From contig JAAXZS010000117.1 of the NCBI GenBank assembly GCA_012719745.1, positions 1 to 43,268 on the forward strand: a stretch of DNA of 43,268 nt. Reading direction: 5' to 3'. The notes beneath the pieces were generated by a model that was given only the letters and a program-made list of their open reading frames with translations, was not told the origin of the DNA and made no database searches. This document shows, one piece after another, positions 32,231-40,166 of the stretch; positions within the stretch are counted from its first letter, which is position 1, and the number at the start of each line of letters is the position of its first letter. The position numbers and the translations under genes were made by a program. Source of the stretch: Clostridiales bacterium. Its GTDB lineage: Bacteria; Bacillota; Clostridia; Oscillospirales; Oscillospiraceae.

Positions 32231-33943
32231 TTATTCGTGCAGCAGAGAGCAGGCGGCTGAGGCCGCTTTGGCGGCGTCCGGTGTATAGGCGTCCGCTCCG
32301 ATCTCATCGCAGAATGCCTGCGTAATGGGCGCACCGCCCACCATGACCCGTACCCGGCCGGAAAGGTCGCTGTTGCGCACCAACTCCACCACATGGCGCA
32401 TCTCCGGCATGGTAGTGGTCAAAAGCGCGGAACAGGCGATAATGCCGCAGTGCTGATCCCTTGCCGCGTGCAAAAAGGTTTCCGGTGCCACATCCACCCC
32501 CAGATCCACTACCTCCAGACCGCTGCCCTCCATCATGATTTTTACCAGATTTTTGCCAATGTCGTGCATGTCGCCCCGCACGCTGCCCAGGCATACCCGC
32601 CCGGCGGGGCCCTCGGTTCGGGTGAAAAGGGGCTTGAGAAGCTCGGTGGCGGCGTTCATGCACCTGGCAGCCACCAGCATTTCAGGGACAAAGACACGGC
32701 TTGCCGAAAAATCCTCGCCAAGACGGGTCATGCCGTCCACCAGACCACCGGAGAGAATATCCTCCGCCGCGATCCCGCTATCAAGCGCCTCCTGACAAAG
32801 CTGAAGAACTTTTTTCTTCTGCCCCTTACGCAGGGCGGCGCTAAGCTGCTGGAGTACAGGCGCTGCCGAGGCTGTCTCTGCAACCGCTTCGGGCGCTGCT
32901 GCCACCGCCGCCGTGCGCCGGGGAACGGCACGGGAAATTGGAAAGCGGGGCAGATGAACCACACTGTTGTAGGCGTCGATCTCCGCGTCGATGGCCGGGT
33001 CCACCTGAGGAAATACCGCGCCGGGGACGCCGTAGGTGATGCAGGGAATATAGTGCCCGCCGGGGCAGTTTTCGGCAAGAGCGCGGCGGACATAGGCGCG
33101 GATCTCCGCTTCGCCTGCATTCTGACGGTCAATGGCGGCACCGATGCCGCCCATCAGAATAAGGCGGCCACCCAGACGCTCCTGCAGGGAGGGGATATCG
33201 TTTTCCGGCAGGACACCCTGCCACGCCTGAATGCCGATTTCCACCATGTCTTCCACGATGGGGGCCAGAAAAGAATCCGCGTGGTGGATGGCGACGACGC
33301 CCCGGGAGCGGATGTAGCCGTAAAACTTGCGATAAGGCTCCTTAAAAAAGGCTCGCCACATTTCCGGCTTCATGAAAAGCGACTCCTTGGCGCCCCAATC
33401 GTCATGGGACAACAGCGCATCCGGGTGCAGGTGGTCAATAAGTAACTTCGCCTGGGTGATCCGGTAATCGGTGATGACGTCGATAAGCCGGTGCATCTCA
33501 TCGGGATGTTCATAGAGGTTGGTCAGTGTATCCTCAAAGCCCATGAGAAAGTGGCACTGCTCAAAAATACCAGTGCCCATAAAGGCGGTGAGCAGCTTTT
33601 CCCGCCGATCCACCTTCGCAGCACTCTCCAGACATGTTTCCCAGCCGTCGGCGCAGTTTTTTTCCAGATCCGGCACATGCACATAGTCCTGCCAACGGGT
33701 GATGTCCGGGCAGACCTTGTTTTCCGGCGTAATATGGGGCATGGCGCCGGGGGCGTCCTCCGGAAAGAGAATCGTGGTGCCCCAGCGATCCACACTGGTG
33801 AAGCCCCGACGGCGGTTGCCCCGCAGATAGGTATTGACCGGATCGGTAAAAACCAGTGAAAGCGCCTCGTACTGTTTCAGTACCCGCTCCGGCTCTCCAA
33901 CTGGGGTCAGCAGTGTTTCAAAGAGTTCTCTTGCAGTTGCCAT
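32231..33943 (-). CDS. Fused corrinoid methyltransferase: UroD-type domain plus corrinoid-binding protein
   Basis: 570 residues with two normally separate parts. Residues 1-345 are a UroD/MtaA-type TIM barrel that transfers methyl groups to corrinoid (it contains IHHADS and PGAVFPQVDP and lacks normal UroD features). After an Ala/Pro-rich linker (about 350-375), residues 375-570 form a B12-binding module: helical cap, then a Rossmann fold with the DMHDIGKN motif (cobalt-binding His about 461) and GSGLEVVDLGVDV. Standard systems (MtaABC, MtvABC) encode these on separate genes. The likely donor is a methylated compound such as a methoxy-aromatic, a methylamine or a betaine; which is unknown. 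The gene overlaps the DUF2284 gene by 26 bases, and the RACo-type gene is divergent. Confidence 0.88.
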   Translation of the reverse strand: MATARELFETLLTPVGEPERVLKQYEALSLVFTDPVNTYLRGNRRRGFTSVDRWGTTILFPEDAPGAMPHITPENKVCPDITRWQDYVHVPDLEKNCADGWETCLESAAKVDRREKLLTAFMGTGIFEQCHFLMGFEDTLTNLYEHPDEMHRLIDVITDYRITQAKLLIDHLHPDALLSHDDWGAKESLFMKPEMWRAFFKEPYRKFYGYIRSRGVVAIHHADSFLAPIVEDMVEIGIQAWQGVLPENDIPSLQERLGGRLILMGGIGAAIDRQNAGEAEIRAYVRRALAENCPGGHYIPCITYGVPGAVFPQVDPAIDAEIDAYNSVVHLPRFPISRAVPRRTAAVAAAPEAVAETASAAPVLQQLSAALRKGQKKKVLQLCQEALDSGIAAEDILSGGLVDGMTRLGEDFSASRVFVPEMLVAARCMNAATELLKPLFTRTEGPAGRVCLGSVRGDMHDIGKNLVKIMMEGSGLEVVDLGVDVAPETFLHAARDQHCGIIACSALLTTTMPEMRHVVELVRNSDLSGRVRVMVGGAPITQAFCDEIGADAYTPDAAKAASAACSLLHE

Positions 33944-34493
33944 GATCGTTCTCCCTTTCGTTCATCAGTATACAGGACGTGTAGGTGATGGTACGCGACC
34001 CGTAATAGTACGGTACACCTGCAAGCTGACACACCTCACTTACCAGCAGGCCGCAGGCCTCCATGGAGGGGTATACCTTGCCCGGAAAGCGGCAGGGCTT
34101 GTCGGGATAGGTGCATCTGCGGCAGCGGGTGCAGACACCGCAGCCCATGGGAAGGCAGTGGGGGACAAGGTATTTTACCTGTCGCACAAGGGTGTCAAAT
34201 TGCTTTTTATGAAGCTGTTCAACCTGTCGGATGGCTTCCCAGTCGAAATCGTCCGCCATAATCCCGGTGGTCTGCACCAGCAGCCCCCGACTGTACCGAG
34301 CCGCTTTTTGAGCAATTTCCTCCGGTGTGCCGCAGGCCGGGGGGCAGCTCCAGCTTTTATTGTATTTGCCGCATCGGTCAGCGGCACACATGGCCCGCAC
34401 CTCCGGAGAAAAGCGCAGACCTGCCGTGTCCAGCTCCCCCACGGTGGTAAAGCCCGCCTGATGTGCCAGTTTAGAAAGCATTGAAAAAATCAC
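33918..34493 (-). CDS. DUF2284 metal-binding protein
   Basis: 191 residues, rich in cysteine: CAADRCGKYNKSWSCPPACG at about 35-54, MGCGVCTRCRRC at 116-127, and CRFPGK and C148 further on. This is the DUF2284 family, which frequently sits with UroD-type corrinoid methyltransferases; the Cys pattern suggests Fe-S clusters or metal. Start chosen as GTG at 34491-34493 with GGAG seven bases upstream (AAGGAGAATTTT); the ATG 12 bases later is too far from that site. It overlaps the methyltransferase gene, so the two are translationally coupled. Function is not established; an electron or activation role is plausible. Confidence 0.85.
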   Translation of the reverse strand: MIFSMLSKLAHQAGFTTVGELDTAGLRFSPEVRAMCAADRCGKYNKSWSCPPACGTPEEIAQKAARYSRGLLVQTTGIMADDFDWEAIRQVEQLHKKQFDTLVRQVKYLVPHCLPMGCGVCTRCRRCTYPDKPCRFPGKVYPSMEACGLLVSEVCQLAGVPYYYGSRTITYTSCILMNERENDHGNCKRTL

Positions 34494-34521
34494 AAAATTC
34501 TCCTTAAGGCGGAAAGACCGC

Positions 34522-34551
34522 TTGACAGAAAGAAAGCATCCTGTGTATAGT
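34522..34551 (+). promoter_or_regulatory. Sigma-A promoter of the RACo/HMT genes
   Basis: TTGACA (34522-34527), 18 bases, TATAGT (34546-34551) on the plus strand in the divergent gap to the DUF2284 gene. The start codon (GTG 34621) follows about 70 bases later. Confidence 0.72.
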
Positions 34552-34620
34552 AGAATAAAAAGTCAAAATAGACAAAGTGTGATATATTTATTTATGCAAT
34601 TATACAAAAGGAGGCTGGCC

Positions 34621-36153
34621 GTGTCAACCGTTACTGTGATACAAAAGGGAGAATCTACCTCCTTTTTGGCCGAAAAGCAGGAAAATCTTCTGCTGTTTCT
34701 CCGGGAAAACGGAATATTTGTGGACGCACCCTGCGGCGGTCACGGTCGGTGCGGCAAATGCCGCGTCCTGCTGCGGGACGGCGGCGGGGAGCGGAGGGTC
34801 AACGCCTGCCAGACCTATATAGAGGGGGACTGTACGGTGGTGCTGCCCCAGGGAAGCACCACCGTCTGCCTTGTGGCGAATGAACGGCATGGAGGTACGG
34901 GACAGCCTGGCTTCGGCGCGGCCGTGGATCTGGGTACCACCACCGTGGCCATGCAGCTTTGCGATCTGTCCACCGGTGCGGTGCTTGCTGCCGCCGGAGA
35001 GCGCAATGCCCAGTGCGCCTACGGAGCGGATGTGGTGACGCGGCTTTCCTATGTGCGAGAGTATCCGACGGGAAATGAGAGGCTTTCCGGCTTGCTCACC
35101 GGGCAGATCACCCGGATGCTGGAGGAACTCTGCGAAAAGGCGGGCCTTGCGCCCCAAAGCGTCACGGAGATCACAGTAGCGGGGAACACCATCATGCAGC
35201 ATTTTCTCTCTGGCCTTTCACCTGCCGCCATGGCCGTGGCTCCCTTTACGGCGGTTACCCTCTTTGAAGAAGATACACTTTATCGGCGGCCCGGCCTGCC
35301 GGCGCTGCATCTGGCTCCCTGCGTTTCCGCCTATGTTGGCGGCGATATTGTGGCAGGGCTGTACGCCTGCGGCGGCGGGGTAACGGAAGAGACCACGCTG
35401 TTTCTGGACATCGGCACCAACGGTGAAATGGCGCTGGGAAACCGAGAGGGCTTTTTGTGCTGCGCCGTGGCCTGCGGCCCCGCCTTTGAGGGGGCGGAGA
35501 TCACCTGCGGTATGGCCTGCGAGGAGGGTGCTCTCACCCACGTTCGCTGGGAAAAGGGCAGTTTCGTCATGGAAACGGTGGGACAGGTTCCCCTGCGAGG
35601 TATCTGCGGCTCGGGGCTCATTGACCTGCTGGCGGTTTTGCTGCGCCTGGGCGGCGTGGATGAGGGCGGCCGCCTGCTGCCGCCAGAGGAAGCACCGGGG
35701 AGTCTTGGCCGATGGCTGGAAGAAGACAAAAACGGCAACGGCATTTTGTATCTCAATGAAGAACGGACGGTGTATCTCACCGCCGGTGATGTGCGTAAGA
35801 TGCAGCTGGCCAAGGCCGCTGTGGCGGCGGGCATCACGATACTGCTGGAAAAGGCGGGGAAGACGGTGGAGGCCGTCGACCGGGTATGCCTGGCGGGGGG
35901 CTTCGGCAGCCGGATTGCCCCCGAGAGTGCCGCCGCGGTGGGAATGCTGCCGCCGGCGCTGACAGCTAAAATTCAGGGCGTGGGAAACGCCTCCCTTTCC
36001 GGAGCGGCGGCCATGCTGCTAATACCGGAGGCGCGGTCTGATATGGAGAGAATACAACGAAACAGCCGCTATTGCGAGCTGTCCGGGGACAGGGCCTTTC
36101 AAGAGGCTTTTGTGAATTATATGATGTTTGAAAATGAGGAGGAATCGCTATGA
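34621..36153 (+). CDS. Corrinoid activation protein (RACo/DUF4445-type, ferredoxin plus ASKHA domain)
   Basis: Reductive activator of corrinoid proteins: an N-terminal plant-type 2Fe-2S ferredoxin (C38, C44, C47, C63 in DAPCGGHGRCGKCRVLL) passes an electron to oxidised Co(II) corrinoid, driven by the C-terminal ATPase. ASKHA motifs: VDLGTTTVAM, DIGTNGEMALG, GSGLIDLLAVLL and LAGGFGSRI, ending with the DUF4445 tail. Start chosen as GTG 34621, six bases after AGGAGG; the frame opens 33 codons earlier without such a site. 510 residues. Needed to reactivate the corrinoid of the divergent methyltransferase, and its end overlaps the next gene by four bases (ATGA). Confidence 0.9.
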   Translation: MSTVTVIQKGESTSFLAEKQENLLLFLRENGIFVDAPCGGHGRCGKCRVLLRDGGGERRVNACQTYIEGDCTVVLPQGSTTVCLVANERHGGTGQPGFGAAVDLGTTTVAMQLCDLSTGAVLAAAGERNAQCAYGADVVTRLSYVREYPTGNERLSGLLTGQITRMLEELCEKAGLAPQSVTEITVAGNTIMQHFLSGLSPAAMAVAPFTAVTLFEEDTLYRRPGLPALHLAPCVSAYVGGDIVAGLYACGGGVTEETTLFLDIGTNGEMALGNREGFLCCAVACGPAFEGAEITCGMACEEGALTHVRWEKGSFVMETVGQVPLRGICGSGLIDLLAVLLRLGGVDEGGRLLPPEEAPGSLGRWLEEDKNGNGILYLNEERTVYLTAGDVRKMQLAKAAVAAGITILLEKAGKTVEAVDRVCLAGGFGSRIAPESAAAVGMLPPALTAKIQGVGNASLSGAAAMLLIPEARSDMERIQRNSRYCELSGDRAFQEAFVNYMMFENEEESL

Positions 36154-37361
36154 ATCTGCATCTTCCCTTGCTGTTGGACGGTGCCACCGGCACCGCACTG
36201 CAAAAACGGGGTTATCGGGGAGACGTCTGCACCGAGGAGTGGACGTTGGCGCATCCGGAGGTCATCTGCGACATCCAGCGCCGATATCTGGCGGCGGGCA
36301 GTCAGGTACTCTATACGCCTACCTTCGGCGCCAACCGGGTCAAGCTGGAGGAGCACGGCCTTTTTGGCAAGGTGGCGGAGTACAACCGCCGTCTGGCGGA
36401 GCTGACCAAATCCGTGGCCGGGGGCCGAGCCTGCGTAGCCGGCGATCTGTCCCCCACGGGACTGTTTCTGCCGCCTATGGGGGAAACGCCCTTCGAAGAG
36501 TTGGTCGAGATCTATACGGAGCAGGCCTCCACACTGGAGAGCGCGGGGGTGGATCTCTTTGTCATTGAGACCATGATGACGCTGCCGGAGGCCCGGGCGG
36601 CGGTTCTGGCGGTGAAAAGTGTCAGCCGCAAACCCGTCTTTGTGTCCTTTACCTGCAATGAAAAGGGAAAAACCATCACCGGCACCGATGTGACGGCGGC
36701 ACTTCTGGTGATGCAGGGTATGGGTGTGGACGCTTTTGGCCTCAACTGCTCCGCAGGCCCTAAGGAAATGCTGCCCCAGCTGCGGCGTCTGTCTGAATAT
36801 GCGGCGGTGCCGCTGCTGGCCAAGCCCAACGCCGGACTGCCGGAGCGGGTCGGCGGGGAAACGGTCTATCGCTGCACACCGGCGGAATTTGCCGCCTGCG
36901 CCGATGATTTCGCCGCTGCCGGGGTGGCCATCTTCGGCGGCTGCTGCGGCACAACGGAAGAACATATTGCGGCGCTGGCGACCCGGCTGGGAGAGGTGAC
37001 GCCCCCAGCCCCCAGTCACTCGGACATGCTGCCCTGCGCTTCGGAAAAGCGACCCTGGCTGCTGCCGCCGAATGTGACCGGCGGCCCCGCACTGCGGTGC
37101 ACGGAGAATCTGGAGGAGGAAATGGAGGCGGCCCAGGAAAAAGAGGGAGAGCTGTTGACCATTGCCATCACCTCCCGGGACGACTGCGAGTATTTTGCCG
37201 ACTGCCAGTATGCCATCACCAACCCCCTCTGCATCGCCTGTGAGGATGGGGAACTGCTGGAACAGGCGCTGCGGCTTTATCAAGGCCGCGCCCTCTATGA
37301 AGGACACCTACCGGAGGAAGTGCTCTCTAACCTTGTTCGCCGTTACGGTCTGGTAATCTGA
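36150..37361 (+). CDS. Homocysteine S-methyltransferase with extra C-terminal domain
   Basis: Residues 1-285 form the pfam02574 barrel: DGATGTALQKRG at 10-21, NCSAGP near 197 and GGCCGTTEEH near 267, giving the three Zn cysteines that activate homocysteine. It should accept the methyl group from the fused corrinoid protein, producing methionine. A ~110-residue tail follows. It has no catalytic motif I know, but LLEQALRLYQGRAL resembles the shared core of a MetH pterin-binding domain, where a Ser/Asp pair normally precedes. 403 residues is longer than the ~310 of typical MmuM-type enzymes and shorter than two MetH domains. Overlaps the activator gene by four bases, giving coupling. Confidence 0.9.
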   Translation: MNLHLPLLLDGATGTALQKRGYRGDVCTEEWTLAHPEVICDIQRRYLAAGSQVLYTPTFGANRVKLEEHGLFGKVAEYNRRLAELTKSVAGGRACVAGDLSPTGLFLPPMGETPFEELVEIYTEQASTLESAGVDLFVIETMMTLPEARAAVLAVKSVSRKPVFVSFTCNEKGKTITGTDVTAALLVMQGMGVDAFGLNCSAGPKEMLPQLRRLSEYAAVPLLAKPNAGLPERVGGETVYRCTPAEFAACADDFAAAGVAIFGGCCGTTEEHIAALATRLGEVTPPAPSHSDMLPCASEKRPWLLPPNVTGGPALRCTENLEEEMEAAQEKEGELLTIAITSRDDCEYFADCQYAITNPLCIACEDGELLEQALRLYQGRALYEGHLPEEVLSNLVRRYGLVI

Positions 37362-37373
37362 TAAGATAATAAA

Positions 37374-37416
37374 GCAAGACCCGGCAGAGAACTTAGTTTC
37401 TCTGCCGGGCTTTTAT
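37374..37416. terminator. Two-way terminator between HMT and the sensor kinase
   Basis: CCCGGCAGAGAA, short loop, TTCTCTGCCGGG then CTTTTATTT on the plus strand (37380-37414). It closes the plus-strand operon 18 bases after the HMT stop and the minus-strand kinase at 37422. Confidence 0.82.
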
Positions 37417-37421
37417 TTGAG

Positions 37422-40166
37422 CTACAAGAGATGGTTGTACTTGCGCAGGACGGAGGTCAAACGGCTTTGCACCAGCGCTGGGGTAGTGGGCTTGTACAAA
37501 AAGTCATCCGCGCCGATGGACAAAAGCGCTTCCTCCTGCCCGGGATCACCGTACTGGGTATTGGCGATGATGGCGGTGTTCCGGTACCGGGGATCAGCCC
37601 GGATGGCCTTGATGAGCGCAACGCCGTCAATTTCCGGCATGATAATATCCGTAATCACCGCCGCAATATCCGGGTTATTTTCCAGCGTATCCAGCGCCTG
37701 AGCACCGCTGCGGGCAATCAGCACCTCAAAATCATCACTGATGGAGGCAGTCAGCACGGCGATATTCAGTTCCGCGTCATCCACAAAAAGTACCTTTATC
37801 TTATGGGGAGCGGGGGAAGTATGCCCATTTACACAGCGCAGAATCGCTTCATAGAGCTGTACCGGTACGATGGGCTTTGCCAGATGCATGTCCATGCCGG
37901 CTTCCCGGCTTTCCTGCACATCCTCAGCAAAGGCATTGGCGGTCATGGCAACAATGGGAATGGCTTTTGCCTGAGGGTGATCACTTTGACGGATGGCCCG
38001 GGTGGCCTCGTAGCCGTTCATTCGCGGCATACGCACATCCATCAGGATCAGATCAAAGGTGTGGGGAGCACTTTGGGTAAACATATCATAACCGATCTGT
38101 CCGTCTGCGGCCACCGTAACGGACGCGCCTGCCTTTTCCAGAATCATGACGGCCACCTTCTGATTGATGGGGTGATCCTCGCACAGAAGCACATGGATGC
38201 CTGTTAAATCGTATGCATCCGGCCGCTTCTTCGGCCCTTTCCGGAAGGTGGAGAGCTCCTCGCTGTTTGCAAGACGGATGGGCAGTTCCACTGTGAAGAC
38301 AGAACCCTCCCGTTCCTTGCTCTCCACATGGATGGTGCCGCCCTTGAGGTCGATAATGGCTTTGGCAATGGAGAGCCCCAGACCGGAGCCGTCGGAGGTT
38401 ACATCCGGTGCCATTTTGCCGCGGTAAAACGGCTCGAAGAGATGCTGCTTTTTTTCCTCGCTGATGCCAATGCCGGTATCGGAGATTTCAAAGCGGTACC
38501 GCCCGATGCCCGGCTTGGCAGAGGGAATCTCCGTGACCCGATAAATGATGGTGCCGCCCGGGGGCGTATATTTGATGGCGTTGGAGAGAATGTTGTCCAC
38601 AACACTGTGGATACGCGGCGGGTCACCGCAGCAGCAGTCGTGCTGTAAGCTGAAATGTACACGGAAGGTCTGCTGCTTGCGCTGCGCCAGCACCTGGTAG
38701 CTGGCGGCGGTTTTGTTGATCTCCTCCGTCATGGAGAAGGGGTGGTCGGAAAAAACCATTTTCCCGCTTTCGATGCGGCTCATGTCCAGAATGTTGTTGA
38801 TCAGGGAGAGCAGCAGCTGGGAGGAGGACTGAATGGTGGACAGGCTCTCGTGTATCTGGCGGCGGTCATTTTCGTTCTCTAAAGCCAACTCGCACATCCC
38901 CACAATGTCATTCATAGGTGTGCGGATGTCGTGACTCATGGAGGAGAGAAAATCGGATTTGGCGCTGTTAGCCTGCTGTGCCACCGACAGCGCGTCGCGC
39001 AGACGGACATTCTTGCGCTCCTCCTCCAGCAGCAGATCCGTCACATCCGTGCGGGTCATGATGTAGATCTGATGGGCGGCATCATAGGCGGCAAAACGGG
39101 TCTTTACGACACCGTGGGTACCGTCCGGATGAACGATGGGAGAGGTAAAGGCGTAATTTCCATCCTTGGCAGTTTGTTCGATTACCGTCTGTGGAGCGGA
39201 ATCGCGCAAAAACAACTCCCGCTCCTTCTGTCGTGGAATCTGTCCGGCATAATTCCGGCGTGCGGTTTCGTAAGAAAGGCGGCCGGAAAGCCCCCCAAAA
39301 GTACCGCTGTCGGAGGTGCCGTAGGGAACCAGTGCGTCAACGCGGAAATCCACGCCTGCCACCAGCTCATAATCGTAGACGGTTGCCGCGTGAAGAATTT
39401 CCTCAGACATTTTTTGCCCGTGAATATCGTAGCAATACTCAAACAAAAGCGATTCTCGGGTATTGGGGTCATTGACAAGGTGAAAAATATTCCGCACCCA
39501 GATAATGCGCTGATCCGGCAGCTGCCGGCGGTAGTCAAAGGAAAAGGACAGATTGCCGCGGTGTATCTGGTCTTTCAGGTAGGGAAGACTGTTTATATGC
39601 AGAAAACGCGCCTTGGCTGTATCGCCGATCAAGCAGTATGCCGCCTGGCGGACTGCCTGGTCAATGGTGGCAAAGGCAAGCTTCATCTGCTCACCGTCAA
39701 CGCCGGAACCATAACGCTTTGTCCGGCCGGAATCCAGATCAAAAATGGCATGGAAGAGCAGATCCTTTTCACCAAGGGTGGGTTTTTGCTTTTCCAGCTC
39801 GTATTTGGCGAGCAGCGCCTTTTCGGCGTCAATACTGCGGGCGGTGCAGACGGTGGTTTCCGGATTTCCCGCCTCGTCGAACAGATTGGTGAGGCGGTAT
39901 TCATTCCAGTGGATGCTGCCGTCCCGGTACTTCAGCTGGGCCTCAAATGTAATTTGCGGACGCCCTGCTTTTATCTGCCGAACGGCGTCTTCAAAAGCGG
40001 CGTGATAGGGGGGGGAGAATGATATCCCGCTCCAGCAGAGATTGGGGATAGTGATCCATAAATTCCGGCAGCCCCAGATTCTGCACGGATAGCTTACCTT
40101 GATGGGCACAGTCACGGAGGGGGTCGAAGGTCCAGAACCGAAGCCCTGCCTCCTCGGTGGCCACAT
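37422..40166 (-). CDS. Hybrid sensor histidine kinase, C-terminal part after frameshift
   Basis: Continues the kinase interrupted at the G8 run (40008-40015): homologous sequence begins PPYHAAFEDAVRQI. The listed start at 40166 is only where the open frame begins; no natural start is apparent. Order: rest of a PAS unit, two further PAS-like regions, coiled helix, HisKA with phospho-accepting His in MSHDIRTPM, HATPase_c with NAIKYTPPGG and GLGLSIAKAI, then REC1 (LMDVRMPRMNGYEA) and REC2 (VITDIIMPEIDG). The two receivers make it a phosphorelay hybrid. Together with the upstream part the whole is about 1,670 residues. Confidence 0.85.
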   Translation of the reverse strand: MWPPRRQGFGSGPSTPSVTVPIKVSYPCRIWGCRNLWITIPNLCWSGISFSPPYHAAFEDAVRQIKAGRPQITFEAQLKYRDGSIHWNEYRLTNLFDEAGNPETTVCTARSIDAEKALLAKYELEKQKPTLGEKDLLFHAIFDLDSGRTKRYGSGVDGEQMKLAFATIDQAVRQAAYCLIGDTAKARFLHINSLPYLKDQIHRGNLSFSFDYRRQLPDQRIIWVRNIFHLVNDPNTRESLLFEYCYDIHGQKMSEEILHAATVYDYELVAGVDFRVDALVPYGTSDSGTFGGLSGRLSYETARRNYAGQIPRQKERELFLRDSAPQTVIEQTAKDGNYAFTSPIVHPDGTHGVVKTRFAAYDAAHQIYIMTRTDVTDLLLEEERKNVRLRDALSVAQQANSAKSDFLSSMSHDIRTPMNDIVGMCELALENENDRRQIHESLSTIQSSSQLLLSLINNILDMSRIESGKMVFSDHPFSMTEEINKTAASYQVLAQRKQQTFRVHFSLQHDCCCGDPPRIHSVVDNILSNAIKYTPPGGTIIYRVTEIPSAKPGIGRYRFEISDTGIGISEEKKQHLFEPFYRGKMAPDVTSDGSGLGLSIAKAIIDLKGGTIHVESKEREGSVFTVELPIRLANSEELSTFRKGPKKRPDAYDLTGIHVLLCEDHPINQKVAVMILEKAGASVTVAADGQIGYDMFTQSAPHTFDLILMDVRMPRMNGYEATRAIRQSDHPQAKAIPIVAMTANAFAEDVQESREAGMDMHLAKPIVPVQLYEAILRCVNGHTSPAPHKIKVLFVDDAELNIAVLTASISDDFEVLIARSGAQALDTLENNPDIAAVITDIIMPEIDGVALIKAIRADPRYRNTAIIANTQYGDPGQEEALLSIGADDFLYKPTTPALVQSRLTSVLRKYNHLL

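Noticed and set aside
36128-36568. Short open frame overlapping the homocysteine methyltransferase start
   Set aside because: Out-of-frame shadow of pfam02574 coding sequence.
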